DNA from: Variovorax sp. KBW07
GTDB taxonomy: Bacteria; Pseudomonadota; Gammaproteobacteria; Burkholderiales; Burkholderiaceae_C
Assembly: GCF_003852515.1 (NCBI RefSeq)
Contig: NZ_QAJK01000093.1
Location: 1 to 36,305, forward strand
DNA: 36,305 nucleotides
Direction: 5' to 3'
Part shown: piece after piece, positions 1-12,041 of the stretch
Layout of the letters: the number at the start of each line of letters is the position of its first letter
Position numbering within the stretch: position 1 is the stretch's first letter
The notes under the pieces: model-generated
What the model was told of the DNA's origin: nothing
Database searches by the model: none
What the model saw: the letters and a program-made list of their open reading frames with translations, nothing else
Translations under genes and position numbers: made by a program

Positions 1-80
1 TGGGCGGCGCCCTGAACAGCAAACGTCAAACACGACGCGACGAACAGAAGAGCAACGAGCCATCTCAGCGGAAGTGACAA
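1..80 (-). CDS. Start of an exported or lipoprotein gene, cut by the left edge
   Basis: Read leftward from about position 80, this frame is open to the window edge. It encodes a basic-then-hydrophobic stretch with the core [20 protein letters not shown], which looks like a secretion signal. VASC fits a lipobox, or cleavage could fall later near the final alanines. The frame overlaps the last codons of the DppF-like ATPase gene, as expected for a translationally coupled next gene in the operon. The start is uncertain: TTG at 80-78 and CTG at 68-66 are in frame and there is no ATG. The mature protein lies outside the window, so its function is unknown. An out-of-frame ATG at 64-62 gives a less protein-like sequence. 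Confidence 0.35.
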   Translation of the reverse strand, partial: MSLPLRWLVALLFVASCLTFAVQGAA

Positions 81-1083
81 GCCACCCAGTGCCCACCGCC
101 GGCAGACGAAGGCCGCTCGCTCAGCGTGGGCACCTGTTCCTTGCACACAGCCTGTGCCATCGGACAACGCGTATGAAAGCGGCACCCCGACGGTGGATTG
201 GCAGGACTCGGCGGATCGCCCTGCAACAGCAGACGACGTGCCGGCGTGCGTGGGTTCGGCACGGGCACGGCCGACAACAGGATCTCCGTGTAGGGGTGCA
301 GGGGCGCGGAGAACAGCGTGTCGCGGTCGGCTATTTCCACGATGTGTCCGAGGTACATCACCGCCACGCGATGGCTGATGTGTCGCACCACCGCCAGGTC
401 GTGCGCCACGAACAGGTAGGCGATGCCGAACTCGGCCTGCAGGTCCATCAGCAAGTTGACCACCTGCGCCTGCACCGACACGTCGAGTGCCGACACCGGC
501 TCGTCGCACACGATCAGCTTCGGGTTCAGCGCCAGTGCGCGCGCAATGCCCAATCGTTGCCGTTGGCCACCCGAGAACTCGTGCGGAAACTTCCTGGCGG
601 CCTCCGGGCGCAGGCCGACGCGGGCGAACAGCCACTGCACGCGCTCGCGCCGTTCGGCCGCCGCGCCCATGTCGAAATTGCGCAGCGGCTCGGCCACGAT
701 GTCGCCGGCCGTCAGGCGCGGGTTCAGCGACGCGTACGGGTCCTGAAAAATGATCTGCAGCTGGCGCCGGCGCAGCCGCATCTCGTGCGACGACAGCGTC
801 AGCAACTCTTCGCCCTCGAGCTCGACCGAGCCCGAGGTCGGCTCCACCAGCCGCATCACCGACTTCGCGGTGGTCGTCTTGCCGCAGCCCGACTCGCCGA
901 CCAGCGACAGCGTTTCGCCGCGCGCCACCGAGAAAGACACGCCGTCGACCGCCTGTATCGCCGGCTTGGCCGGGCGCAGCCAGCGCTTCGGCGAGATGTA
1001 GTGCTTGCGCAGGTTGCGCACCTGGAGCAGCGGCGGGGCTGCTGTTGCTGCAGTTGCAACTGAAGCTGCTGCGATGGTTTCCG

Positions 1084-1087
<4 letters not shown>
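65..1087 (-). CDS. Peptide ABC transporter ATP-binding protein (DppF/OppF-like)
   Basis: This is a cytoplasmic ATPase subunit of a dipeptide/oligopeptide-type importer, 340 aa, the normal length for the family. Walker A is GESGCGKT at about residues 64-71, followed by Q-loop [11 protein letters not shown], signature SGGQRQR, and Walker B with D-loop [10 protein letters not shown]. The C-terminal oligopeptide-transporter extension contains CRFHTRCP, the cysteine-containing motif typical of DppD/DppF subunits. Its ATG overlaps the stop of the upstream ATPase gene by four bases (ATGA), so the two are translationally coupled and probably form the ATPase heterodimer. The first 20 residues are an Ala/Thr-rich tail ahead of the ABC domain. 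Transport class is certain; the transported peptide is not known from sequence. Confidence 0.95.
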
Positions 1088-2133
<1,046 letters not shown>

Positions 2134-2143
2134 GGCGCCTTGC

Positions 2144-3064
2144 TCACAGTTGCCGTGCCAGGCGCGGGTCGAGCGCATCGCGCAGGCCGTCGCCGAGCAG
2201 GTTGATCGCCAGCACCGTGGCCGCCAGCAGCAGGCCCGGGTACAGGATGATGTGGAACGCCACCGTCACGAAGTTGCGGCCTTCGGCCATCATGTTGCCC
2301 CAGCTCGGCGTCTGCGCGGGCACGCCCACGCCAAGGAAAGACAGTGCGGCTTCGGTCAGCACCGCGGCAGCCGCCACGAAGGTCGACTGAACGATCAGCG
2401 GGGCCACGATGTTCGGCAGCACGTGGCGCAGCAGGATGGTCGGCAGCCGCGTGCCCACCGCATGCGCGGCCTCGACGAACAGCTGCTCGCGCAAGGTCAG
2501 CGCCAGCGAACGCACCAGCCGCACCACGCGTGGAATCTCGGGCACCGTGATGGCGATGATCACCGTCGTCAGGCTGGCGCGCGTCACGGCCATCAGCGCA
2601 ATGGCCAGCAGGATGCCGGGGATGGCCATCACCCCGTCCATCACCCGCATGATCGGCCCGTCGGCCCAGCGCACGAAGCCCGACACCAGCCCCAGCACGA
2701 TGCCGAAGAAGGTGGCCAGCACCGCGACCGAGGCGCCGACGATCATCGATACGCGGCCGCCCCACACGGCACGGCTGAACACGTCGCGGCCCAGCGCGTC
2801 GGTGCCGAACCAGTGCTCGGCCGACGGCGGCTGCATGCGCGCGAGCGGGTCGATGTCTTGCGGATCGTGCGTGGCGATCCACGGGGCGGCAAGGGACAGC
2901 ACCGCCACCGCGATCAGCAGCAGTGCGCCGATGATCAGCGTCGGGTGCTTGCGCAGCCAGCGAAAGCGCGGCGGCACGAAGGGGGCGTCGTCGGCGGGGG
3001 CGAGGGCAGCGGTGCTGTTGGGCACCGGTGCATCGGCCTGGCGCATGGGCAGGGCAGTGGACAT
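2144..3064 (-). CDS. Peptide ABC transporter permease (DppC/OppC-like)
   Basis: This is an inner-membrane permease of the importer, 306 aa. The N-terminus has a cytoplasmic lead of about 45 residues rich in Ala/Pro/Asp. It is followed by the first membrane segment (starting [20 protein letters not shown]), a periplasmic loop with the family motif [15 protein letters not shown], and a BPD_transp_1 domain with about five further membrane helices. The EAA-loop region that contacts the ATPase is visible around [14 protein letters not shown]. The ATG at 3064 was chosen because it gives normal OppC length. A much longer open frame runs upstream but only shadows the DppB-like gene in another frame. 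Substrate is unknown. Confidence 0.95.
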   Translation of the reverse strand: MSTALPMRQADAPVPNSTAALAPADDAPFVPPRFRWLRKHPTLIIGALLLIAVAVLSLAAPWIATHDPQDIDPLARMQPPSAEHWFGTDALGRDVFSRAVWGGRVSMIVGASVAVLATFFGIVLGLVSGFVRWADGPIMRVMDGVMAIPGILLAIALMAVTRASLTTVIIAITVPEIPRVVRLVRSLALTLREQLFVEAAHAVGTRLPTILLRHVLPNIVAPLIVQSTFVAAAAVLTEAALSFLGVGVPAQTPSWGNMMAEGRNFVTVAFHIILYPGLLLAATVLAINLLGDGLRDALDPRLARQL

Positions 3065-3096
3065 GGCGTCGTGGGGCTCGTTCGTTCTTTTTATGG

Positions 3097-3112
3097 CCAG
3101 TACTAGTACTGG
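3097..3112. repeat. 16-bp perfect palindrome over the dppB-like stop codon
   Basis: CCAGTACTAGTACTGG reads identically on both strands and spans the TAG stop of the DppB-like gene. It is AT-richer than its surroundings and lies in the short permease-permease spacer. No function is known. It may be chance or a protein-binding or processing site. Confidence 0.4.
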
Positions 3113-4038
3113 ATGCGCGGGTCGAACAGGCGGTAGCTCAGGTCGATCAGCAAGTTGATCAGCACGTACACGCCGGCGGACAGCAGCAGCACGCTCTGGA
3201 TCACCGGGTAGTCGTGCCGCTGCACCGAATCGATCACCAGGCGGCCCACGCCGGGAATGGCGAACACCGTCTCGGTAACGACCACGCCGCCGATCAGCAG
3301 CGCGATGCCCGCGCCGATGGTGGTGGCGATGGGAATGGCCGCATTGCGCAGCGCATGGCCCAGCACCGGCAGTACGCCCAGGCCCTTGGCACGCGCGGTG
3401 CGGATGTAGTCTTCGTGCAGCACTTCGAGCACGGTGGCGCGCGTCATGCGGGTCACCAGCGCGATGTACACCAGCGCCAGGTTCACGCAGGGCAGCACCA
3501 GCGAACGCAGCCATTCGCCCGGTCCGTCGGCAAAGTGCACGTAGCCCTGCACCGGAAACCACGGCAACTGGATCGCGAAGGTGTACACCAGCAGGTAGCC
3601 CACCAGGAACACCGGCACCGAGAAGGCGAGCACCGCGAACAGCATCACCAGCCGGTCGATCCAGCTGCCCGCGCGGTAGGCCGCGAGCGTGCCCAGCGGC
3701 ACCGACACCACCAGCGTGATCGCCATGGTGAGCACGGCGATCGACACCGTGGGCTCCAGCCGCTGCCCCAGCAGCTGCGCCACCGGCACCTGCGTGAAGA
3801 TCGATGTGCCCAGGTCGCCGGTGAGGATCTTGCCGATCCACAGCACGAACTGCTGCCACAGCGGCTGGTTCAGGCCCAGCGTGGCGCGCAGCTTCTCGAT
3901 GTCCTCGCCGCTGGCGAGGTCACCGGCAATGAGCGCGGCCGGGTCGCCCGGCGACAGGTGGATCAGCAGGAACACCACCACGGCCACCACCGCCATGACG
4001 GGAAGCGTGGAAAGAAAGCGTCGAAGGATGTAGCCCAT
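3103..4038 (-). CDS. Peptide ABC transporter permease (DppB/OppB-like)
   Basis: This is the partner inner-membrane permease, 311 aa with six predicted membrane segments, standard for the family. It opens with the typical DppB start MGYILRRFLSTLPVM and a first helix ending LLIHLSPGDPA. The periplasmic LGLNQPLWQQF region follows, then the permease domain with the EAA loop near LRNAAIPIATTIG and the C-terminal motif RLFDPRIQY. It follows the solute-binding protein gene by 30 bases and precedes the DppC-like gene by 38 bases. The stop codon sits inside a perfect 16-bp palindrome (3097-3112). Confidence 0.95.
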   Translation of the reverse strand: MGYILRRFLSTLPVMAVVAVVVFLLIHLSPGDPAALIAGDLASGEDIEKLRATLGLNQPLWQQFVLWIGKILTGDLGTSIFTQVPVAQLLGQRLEPTVSIAVLTMAITLVVSVPLGTLAAYRAGSWIDRLVMLFAVLAFSVPVFLVGYLLVYTFAIQLPWFPVQGYVHFADGPGEWLRSLVLPCVNLALVYIALVTRMTRATVLEVLHEDYIRTARAKGLGVLPVLGHALRNAAIPIATTIGAGIALLIGGVVVTETVFAIPGVGRLVIDSVQRHDYPVIQSVLLLSAGVYVLINLLIDLSYRLFDPRIQY

Positions 4039-4068
4039 GGCGATGTGGTCGTGCGTGCGCGGTGCGCC

Positions 4069-5649
4069 TTACCTGTCGAGCATCCAGACCGTCGGCAGGC
4101 TGGCCCAGAGCTTGTCCAGCCCCTTGAGGTTGGCCCGCGCGGCAAAGGCCGCCGAGTACTGGCCCGAGTTGATGTACGGCACGGCCTCGTAGGCACGGGC
4201 CTGGAAGGCGTCGAGCAGCTCCTTGCGCTTGGCGGGCACGGTTTCTTTCAGCCACGCGGTGCGCAGTTCGTCGAGCTTCTTGTCGCAAGGCCAGCCGGGC
4301 AGGGTGTTGCCGCAGGCCGCGCCAAGGTAGGCGTTGGCAATGGGCGAGTTGGCGTCGAACTCGCCAGCCACGGTGACATACATGTTCCAGCCGCCGGCAT
4401 CGGCCGCGTCGCGCTTGGCGCGGCGCGCACCGATGGAGGCCCAGTCCATGGTCTGGGCATCGACGTTCAGGCCGATGCTCTTCATGGTCTGCGCGGCCAT
4501 CAGCGCTTCGGCATTGAGCGCGGGGATGTCGCTCGGCACCATCAGCACCACCTTCTCGCCTTTGTAGCCCGAGGCCGCGAGCATCTGCTTGGCCTTGGCC
4601 ACGTCGGACTTGCGGTACGGCTCGGCGCCGGCCGACGTGTCGTTGGGGCTGCCGCAGATGAACCAGGTGGCGCAATAGGCCATGCGCATGTCCAGCGGGA
4701 AGCCCATGGCCGCCATGAAGCGTTCCTGGTTCACGGCCTGCAGCAGCGCCTGGCGCACCTTCGGGTTGTCGAAGGGCGGGTGCAGCTGGTTCATGACCAG
4801 GAAGCCCTGGTAGGTGCCGAAGGCGCCGACCTTCAGGCTGGCGTCGGTGCGCAGCGGCACGATGTAGTCGGGCGGTAGTTGCTCGATGAGGTCGACCTCG
4901 CCGCGCTTGAGCGCCGAGATGGCGCTGTTGGCGTCGGGCAGGTAGAGCCATTCGACGCGGTCGAAGTTGCTCTTCTTGTTGCCGGCCAGGCCGTTGGCGG
5001 GTTCGCTGCGCGGCACGTAGTTGGGGTTGCGCACGAACACCGTCTTGTTGCCCGGCACCCATTCGTCGCGCTTGAAGATGAAGGGGCCGGAGCCCAGCAC
5101 TTCGGGCAGCGGCGCGGTGGCCGGCATCTTGGCCAGCCGCTCCGGCAGGATGACCGGCGGAAAGCCCGAGGGCTTGGCCAGCGCGTCGAGCACCATGCCG
5201 AAGGGCTCGGCCATGGTGAGCGTGAAGTTGCGCGCATCGACGGCCTTCCATTCGGCGCCGCTGGCCACCATGGCACGGCCCAGGCTGTCTCGCGCGGCCC
5301 AGCGCTGCAGCGACGCGATGGCGTCGGCCGAGGTGACGGGGCTGCCGTCGGAAAACTTCAGGCCGGGGCGCAGCGTGAAGCTCCACTGCTTGCTGTCTTT
5401 GGAGGCCGTGTACTTCTCGACCATCTGCGGTTGCGGCTTGCCGGTCGAGTCCTGCGCGAACAGGGTGTCGTAGACCATGTAGCCGAAGTTGCGCGAGATG
5501 TACGCGGTGGTGAAGGTCGGGTCGAGGATCTTCAGGTCGGCGTGCGCGACCATCTTCAGCGTCTTGACGGGCGGCGTCTGGGCGAGCGCGGGAAGGCTCG
5601 CGGCGGAAAAAGCCAGTGCGGCCAGGGCGGCAAGCGTGCGTCGTTTCAT
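4069..5649 (-). CDS. Peptide-type ABC transporter solute-binding protein (SBP family 5)
   Basis: This is the periplasmic receptor that gives the importer its specificity, 526 aa, the usual DppA/OppA size. The signal peptide is residues 1-23 (MKRRT start, hydrophobic core, ALA then Gln). The mature protein has the SBP_bac_5 layout: an early LDPTFTTAYISRN segment, GKPQPQMVEKYTASKDSKQW, then LRPGLKFSDGSPVTSADAI, the characteristic family signature. GGAGA sits a few bases before the ATG. It lies 38 bases after the M81 peptidase gene and 30 bases before the permease gene. The binding pocket cannot be read from sequence, so the substrate is inferred only from context: peptides, possibly with D-residues. 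Confidence 0.95.
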   Translation of the reverse strand: MKRRTLAALAALAFSAASLPALAQTPPVKTLKMVAHADLKILDPTFTTAYISRNFGYMVYDTLFAQDSTGKPQPQMVEKYTASKDSKQWSFTLRPGLKFSDGSPVTSADAIASLQRWAARDSLGRAMVASGAEWKAVDARNFTLTMAEPFGMVLDALAKPSGFPPVILPERLAKMPATAPLPEVLGSGPFIFKRDEWVPGNKTVFVRNPNYVPRSEPANGLAGNKKSNFDRVEWLYLPDANSAISALKRGEVDLIEQLPPDYIVPLRTDASLKVGAFGTYQGFLVMNQLHPPFDNPKVRQALLQAVNQERFMAAMGFPLDMRMAYCATWFICGSPNDTSAGAEPYRKSDVAKAKQMLAASGYKGEKVVLMVPSDIPALNAEALMAAQTMKSIGLNVDAQTMDWASIGARRAKRDAADAGGWNMYVTVAGEFDANSPIANAYLGAACGNTLPGWPCDKKLDELRTAWLKETVPAKRKELLDAFQARAYEAVPYINSGQYSAAFAARANLKGLDKLWASLPTVWMLDR

Positions 5650-5687
5650 CGTCGGTTCTCCGGTGGGGTAGCGAAAGAAGAGGGGGG

Positions 5688-7139
5688 TCAGGCGGCGACG
5701 CCGATGGGCCACTTGGGCAGGCGGGCCTTGCGGTACGGCAGCGTCGTGAGGTCGAGCGTCACGGCGCCGGGCGCCCCCGCATAGATGACGTGCTTGGCCA
5801 CCTTGGAGTACGACGCATAGAAATGCTGCGACGACTTGACGACCACGATCTTCTTCGCGGCCAGGTCGCAGCCCAGCTGCGTGAACAGGTCGGTGCCCAT
5901 GGCCTGGTTGCGCCGCGTGATCAGCACGATGTCGATGCCATCGACCTCGACCAGCGCGCAGTCGCCCATGGCCGTGGGCGTGTTCGACAGGCCCGTCATC
6001 ACCAGGTCGTGCTGCAGCGCCTTTACCGTGCATTCGACGTCCAGCGGATCGCCCGAGAGCGGGCTGATCTTGCCGCCGATGCGCATCGCCAGCTTGGCGC
6101 CCACGCCGGCATCGAAAGCGATGCGCACGGCAATCGGGTCCCACATCGGGCCCACTGCAGCGTTGGTGATGCCGCGCTCCAGCATGCGGCGCAGGATGAA
6201 GGTGGAGTCGCTTGCCGCGCCGCCGCCGGGGTTGTCGGCACCATCGGCCAGCACCACCGGGCCGCCGCCGAAGGCCAGGGCCTCGTCGAGCGAGTCGTCG
6301 ATGCTGGGGTAGTTGACGGTAAGGCCGTCGCGCATGGCGATGACTTCGTCGGCCAGCTGGCGCGCCAGCGCGTTTGCCTTGGCCTGGTCGCCGTCGGTGT
6401 ACACCAGCACCTTGGTGCCCATCTCGGGCACGTCGCCCCACGAGAAGCCGTGCGTGAGCGAGACCGAGAGCACGCCGTCTTTGCCTTCGAGCGCCTGCAT
6501 GCGCTCGACGAAGCTGCGCGCCGGCTCGCGCGAGGTGTGCACGGTGACGATGATGTCGCAGTCGACCATCGCGGCCACCGGCCTGACCTTGCCCTCGACC
6601 GCCGCGGCGCAGATGTCGACCAGCTCCAGCCCGCGTTCGAGCACGTCGGTGTGCGGGTACTCCTTGAAGGAGACCATCACGTTGGCGTTGTCCACCATGG
6701 CGGACGTGAGGTGGTTGTGCGGGTCGAGCTCGGCGCCGACGATGACGTCGGGCCCGACGATCTCCCGCACGCGCACCAGCATGTCGCCTTCGCAGTCGTC
6801 GTAGCCGTCGGCCACCATGGCGCCGTGCAGGCCGAGCAGCACCATGTCCACCGGCAGTGCGGCGCGCAGGTCGTTCAGCATTTCGTCGCGCAGCGTTTCG
6901 TAGGCGTGGCGCGTGGTGATGCCGCTGGGCTGCGCGCCCGCCACCATGCCTTCGAGCAGCGTCCAGCCCTTTTCGGCGCCGCGGATGCGCGCCGCCCACA
7001 GCGGGCCCGAGTAGATCGTCAGCGCATCGGGATGCTGGCCGGCGGGAAAGTAGCCGCGGTCCTTGAAGGAGGCGAGGCCGGTCGGCATCGGGCCGAAGGT
7101 GTTGGTTTCGGTCGCAAGGGAGGCACTGAAGACACGCAT
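5688..7139 (-). CDS. M81 family metallopeptidase (MlrC/microcystinase C-like)
   Basis: 483 aa, with the DUF1485 N-terminal domain and MlrC C-terminal domain. MlrC of microcystin-degrading sphingomonads cleaves linear peptides with unusual and D-amino acids. Visible motifs are ETNTF (residues 11-15), GLHGAM (about 103-108), the metal motif D139-P-H141 and H163 in EYPHTD. The Asp-x-His and His spacing of 2 and 22 residues matches, from memory, the zinc ligands described for Sphingomonas MlrC. There is no signal peptide, so it acts in the cytoplasm on imported substrate. It lies 77 bases after the flavoenzyme gene and 38 bases before the binding-protein gene. Family is secure. Activity on D-residue peptides is inferred; many M81 members have unknown substrates. 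Confidence 0.9.
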   Translation of the reverse strand: MRVFSASLATETNTFGPMPTGLASFKDRGYFPAGQHPDALTIYSGPLWAARIRGAEKGWTLLEGMVAGAQPSGITTRHAYETLRDEMLNDLRAALPVDMVLLGLHGAMVADGYDDCEGDMLVRVREIVGPDVIVGAELDPHNHLTSAMVDNANVMVSFKEYPHTDVLERGLELVDICAAAVEGKVRPVAAMVDCDIIVTVHTSREPARSFVERMQALEGKDGVLSVSLTHGFSWGDVPEMGTKVLVYTDGDQAKANALARQLADEVIAMRDGLTVNYPSIDDSLDEALAFGGGPVVLADGADNPGGGAASDSTFILRRMLERGITNAAVGPMWDPIAVRIAFDAGVGAKLAMRIGGKISPLSGDPLDVECTVKALQHDLVMTGLSNTPTAMGDCALVEVDGIDIVLITRRNQAMGTDLFTQLGCDLAAKKIVVVKSSQHFYASYSKVAKHVIYAGAPGAVTLDLTTLPYRKARLPKWPIGVAA

Positions 7140-7179
7140 GGTGGTTTCTCGTGAGGTGGAGTTGTTGTTCGGGAAGGCC

Positions 7180-7214
7180 GGTCGCGGATTGCAGATCGCA
7201 GATTGCGGTTCGCG
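7180..7214. repeat. Heptad tandem repeat between the flavoenzyme and M81 genes
   Basis: Five consecutive imperfect 7-base units can be read on the plus strand: GGTCGCG, GATTGCA, GATCGCA, GATTGCG, GTTCGCG. They end two bases before the stop codon of the flavoenzyme gene, in the 77-base spacer of the operon. Function is unknown. Confidence 0.5.
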
Positions 7215-7216
7215 GA

Positions 7217-9379
<2,163 letters not shown>

Positions 9380-9435
9380 TTACCCGGCGGCTCGCTATGC
9401 TGTGGCCCGCCATTCACTACGAGACAAGAACCATC

Positions 9436-10707
9436 ATGACAATGCGCTCCTCGACCTTCTTCAGCCTTCGTTCCGTCGCACTGGCTTGCGGCCTCGCCCT
9501 GGGCGCCGCCGGCGCCGCCCAGGCCGCGCCCGATGCCAAGCTGCTCGCCGCCGCCGAGAAGGCGCAGCCCGCCGTCATCGACAACCTCAAGGAAATGGTG
9601 CTCATCGAGTCGGGCAGCTTGAATGTCGACGGCCTGATGAAGATGGCCGACGTGGTGGAAGGGCGCCTGAAGGCCGCGGGCTTCAAGACCGAACGCCGCA
9701 AGGCTTCGGCCGGTGCGGGCGCCGACATCGTCATCGGCACGCTCAAGGGCACGGGCAAGCGCAAGATCATGCTGCAGGGCCACATGGACACGGTGTATGC
9801 GCCGGGCATTCTGAACAGCCAGCCGTACAAGGTCGACGGCAACCGCATCTACGGCCCCGGCATCGCCGACGACAAGGGCGGCCTGGCCGTGATGATGGCG
9901 TCGCTGAAGATCCTGGCCGATGCCGGCTGGCGCGACTACGACACGCTCACCGTGCTCATGAACCCCGACGAGGAAGTGGGCTCGGTCGGTTCGGGCGAAC
10001 TCATCGCCACCACGGCCGACCTGCACGACACCGTGCTGTCGTTCGAGCCCACGGCGGCCAAGTCGGTCGCCAAGGGCGAGTCGCTGCTGCTCGGCGCGGC
10101 CGGCATCGCGCAGGCCACGATGGAAGTGAAAGGCCGCGCGGCGCATGCCGGTGCCGCACCCGAACTGGGCCGCAACGCGCTGTACGAGCTGTCGTACCAG
10201 ATGCTGCAGACCAAGGACCTCGCGAAAGACATTCCCGGCGTGACGCTCAACTGGACCGTGGCGCGCGCCACCGGCCCGATCAACCAGATCACCGAGAAGG
10301 CCCAGGCGCTGGGCGACATCCGCATCACGCAGCCGGGCGCGGAGAAGAAGCTCAACGAAGTGCTGCAAGCCAAGATTGCCAGTGGCAAGCTGATTCCCGA
10401 CACGGAGACGACGGTGAAGGTCGAGGTGGGCCGCCCGGCCTTCATCGCAGGCGCGAAGGGCCTCGCGCTGGCCCAGAAGGCCCAGGCCATCTACAAGGAA
10501 ATCGACCGCGAACTCGCGCTGACGCCCATGACCGGCGGCGGCACCGACGCGGGCTACGCGGGCCGCTCGGGCAAGGCCACGGTGGTCGAGAGCTTCGGCC
10601 TCGCGGGCTTCGGCTACCACGCACGCGACGAATACATCGAGGTCGATTCGATCGTGCCGCGCATCTACCTCGTCACGCGCCTGCTGACCGAGATCGGCAA
10701 GAACTGA
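9436..10707 (+). CDS. Exported M20 family zinc peptidase, glutamate carboxypeptidase (CPG2)-like
   Basis: 423 aa. The signal peptide is about residues 1-30 (hydrophobic core ending AAQA before APDAK). M20/M28 catalytic residues are in order: H116-M-D118, bridging D145 in GIADDKGG, general base E179 with E180 in NPDEEVGS, E204 in SFEP, and H395 in GYHARDEY. Spacing is as in Pseudomonas carboxypeptidase G2 with a constant offset of about 4. The dimerisation domain between the halves is present. CPG2 removes C-terminal glutamate from folate analogues and peptides in the periplasm; whether glutamate is the residue here is inferred. The ATG at 9436 is chosen because the signal peptide starts there; an upstream in-frame start at 9370 adds nothing recognisable. 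It appears to be a single-gene unit. Confidence 0.9.
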   Translation: MTMRSSTFFSLRSVALACGLALGAAGAAQAAPDAKLLAAAEKAQPAVIDNLKEMVLIESGSLNVDGLMKMADVVEGRLKAAGFKTERRKASAGAGADIVIGTLKGTGKRKIMLQGHMDTVYAPGILNSQPYKVDGNRIYGPGIADDKGGLAVMMASLKILADAGWRDYDTLTVLMNPDEEVGSVGSGELIATTADLHDTVLSFEPTAAKSVAKGESLLLGAAGIAQATMEVKGRAAHAGAAPELGRNALYELSYQMLQTKDLAKDIPGVTLNWTVARATGPINQITEKAQALGDIRITQPGAEKKLNEVLQAKIASGKLIPDTETTVKVEVGRPAFIAGAKGLALAQKAQAIYKEIDRELALTPMTGGGTDAGYAGRSGKATVVESFGLAGFGYHARDEYIEVDSIVPRIYLVTRLLTEIGKN

Positions 10708-11002
10708 TCGTCACGCTGCCGCAGTCGCGGCCGCGGTTGCTGCAGGAATGGGGCGCTTGACGCGCTCCATGGCGCTGGTCATCATCGGCCCCATGCGCAT
10801 TGTCTTTCGCTGATTCTCCGGAGCACGTGCCCGAGCCTTGAGGCTTGCGGCGCGGCTTCCGGTTTCATCGCTTCCCCTCTTCCGGTTCGACGCCGCCTGC
10901 TTCACGCAGGCGGTGCGTACCTGTTCGCTTGCGTGCCCGTCGGCGCGCAGCTGAAAGCCGAAGGGGCGCGAGCCGCGCCCCGGAACACGAAAGACTTTTC
11001 TC
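10708..11002. other. 295-base intergenic region with one stem-loop
   Basis: I see no convincing gene. The one clear structure is CCGCCTGC-TTCAC-GCAGGCGG at 10893-10913 (8-bp stem, 5-base loop). No T-tract follows on either strand, so it is not a classical terminator. Small open frames, including one ending at 10711 on the minus strand, lack start signals. Confidence 0.4.
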
Positions 11003-12022
11003 ATGAATTTGACTCCCTCCATTTCTGCCATTTCTTCCGCTTCTTCCGCTTCTTCCGCTTCTTCCATTTCCTCGGGTCCCTCCGTTCCCGCTGGTGGTGC
11101 GCTGTTGGTCAGTGGCGCCTCGGGCGCACTGGCCCGCCAGGCGATCGCGCTGCTGCAGCAGCATCGGCCCGATGTGCCGCTGATCGCCACCACGCGCCAC
11201 CCGGACCGGCTGGCCGACCTGGCGGCAAGCGGCGTCTCGGTGCGCTTTGCGGACTTCGATCAACCCGATTCGCTGGCCAGCGCTTTCGAGGGCGCGTCGC
11301 GCATGCTGCTGGTGAGCACCAACACGGTCGATGCGCCGCCGCGCCGCGTCACGCAGCATCGCAACGCCATCGAGGCGGCACGGCGCTGCGGTGTGCAACA
11401 CGTGGTCTACACCTCGTTTGCCACGGCGGGTGCGGCGCAGCCCGGGCCCATCGCGGCCGACCATGCGGCCACCGAGCAACTGCTGCGCGAAGGGCCGGGC
11501 GGCTTCAGCGTCTTGCGCAATGCCTTCTATGCGGAGTTGCTGCTTGCGACCTTGCCGCTGGCGTGCCGCAGCCATCGGCTGCCTTGTGCGCCGGGACGTG
11601 GTCGCATGACGTACGTGGCACGCAGCGATTGCGCGGCGGCTGCGGCGGCCGCGCTGGCCGATGGTTTCGAAGGGCGCCGCGTGCTGTCGATCGCGGGCGA
11701 GGAAGCGCTCGATGCGCACACGCTTGCGGCGTTGGCGTCGGAGGTGCTCGGTGTGCGAATCGAGGCGGTGGAAACGGCGCCCGATCAGCTTGAGGCCGCG
11801 TGGACCGGATGCGGTGCTTCAGCCGGCATGGCGCGCGTTTTCGCGGGCATCGACCGCGGCATGGCGAAGGGCGAGATGGAAGTGCGTGAGAGCGATCTGC
11901 GCGCGCTGCTGGGGGCCTTGCCGCCGTGCGAGCCGATGGACATGCGCGCGTTCCTGCTGGCGCATCGCGCTGTGATCGTCGCGCCGCCCTCTGCCGCCGC
12001 AGTGGCTGCGACGGCCAGCTGA
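11003..12022 (+). CDS. NmrA-type NAD(P)-binding protein (quinone oxidoreductase QOR2-like)
   Basis: 339 aa, atypical short-chain dehydrogenase of the NmrA/NAD(P)H-binding family. The Rossmann glycine motif is VSGASGALARQAI near residues 36-48, followed by ATTRHPDRLADL (cofactor side) and a mid-region VVYTSFATAG resembling QOR2-type proteins. The family acts as NAD(P)H:quinone reductases or redox sensors; the substrate cannot be told here. Oddities are an N-terminal extension of about 32 residues made mostly of Ser/Ala from a 9-base tandem repeat, and a C-terminal Ala-rich tail. ATG 11003 is the only ATG before the Rossmann fold, but no strong ribosome site precedes it. It converges on the DUF3300 gene with a 19-base gap. 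Confidence 0.8.
   Translation: MNLTPSISAISSASSASSASSISSGPSVPAGGALLVSGASGALARQAIALLQQHRPDVPLIATTRHPDRLADLAASGVSVRFADFDQPDSLASAFEGASRMLLVSTNTVDAPPRRVTQHRNAIEAARRCGVQHVVYTSFATAGAAQPGPIAADHAATEQLLREGPGGFSVLRNAFYAELLLATLPLACRSHRLPCAPGRGRMTYVARSDCAAAAAAALADGFEGRRVLSIAGEEALDAHTLAALASEVLGVRIEAVETAPDQLEAAWTGCGASAGMARVFAGIDRGMAKGEMEVRESDLRALLGALPPCEPMDMRAFLLAHRAVIVAPPSAAAVAATAS
11032..11065. repeat. 9-base tandem repeat coding Ser-Ser-Ala
   Basis: Three perfect copies of TTCTTCCGC (11032-11058) plus a partial fourth. In frame they encode repeated Ser-Ser-Ala near the N-terminus of the NmrA-type protein. Since 9 is a multiple of 3, copy-number change would keep the frame. Confidence 0.75.
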
Positions 12023-12041
12023 CCCGACGGCACCGGCCGCG

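Noticed and set aside
3028-4878. Long His/Gln/Arg-rich plus-strand frames opposite the transporter operon
   Set aside because: GC-rich coding DNA leaves opposite frames open. The composition is low-complexity and the minus strand carries complete ABC transporter genes.
10893-10913. Stem-loop CCGCCTGC/GCAGGCGG as a terminator
   Set aside because: No T-tract follows on either strand and it lies about 190 bases after the M20 stop.
10711-11193. Minus-strand frame of 160 codons opposite the start of the NmrA-type gene
   Set aside because: Its Glu/Ala repeats mirror the Ser-Ser-Ala repeat on the plus strand and there is no start signal or domain.
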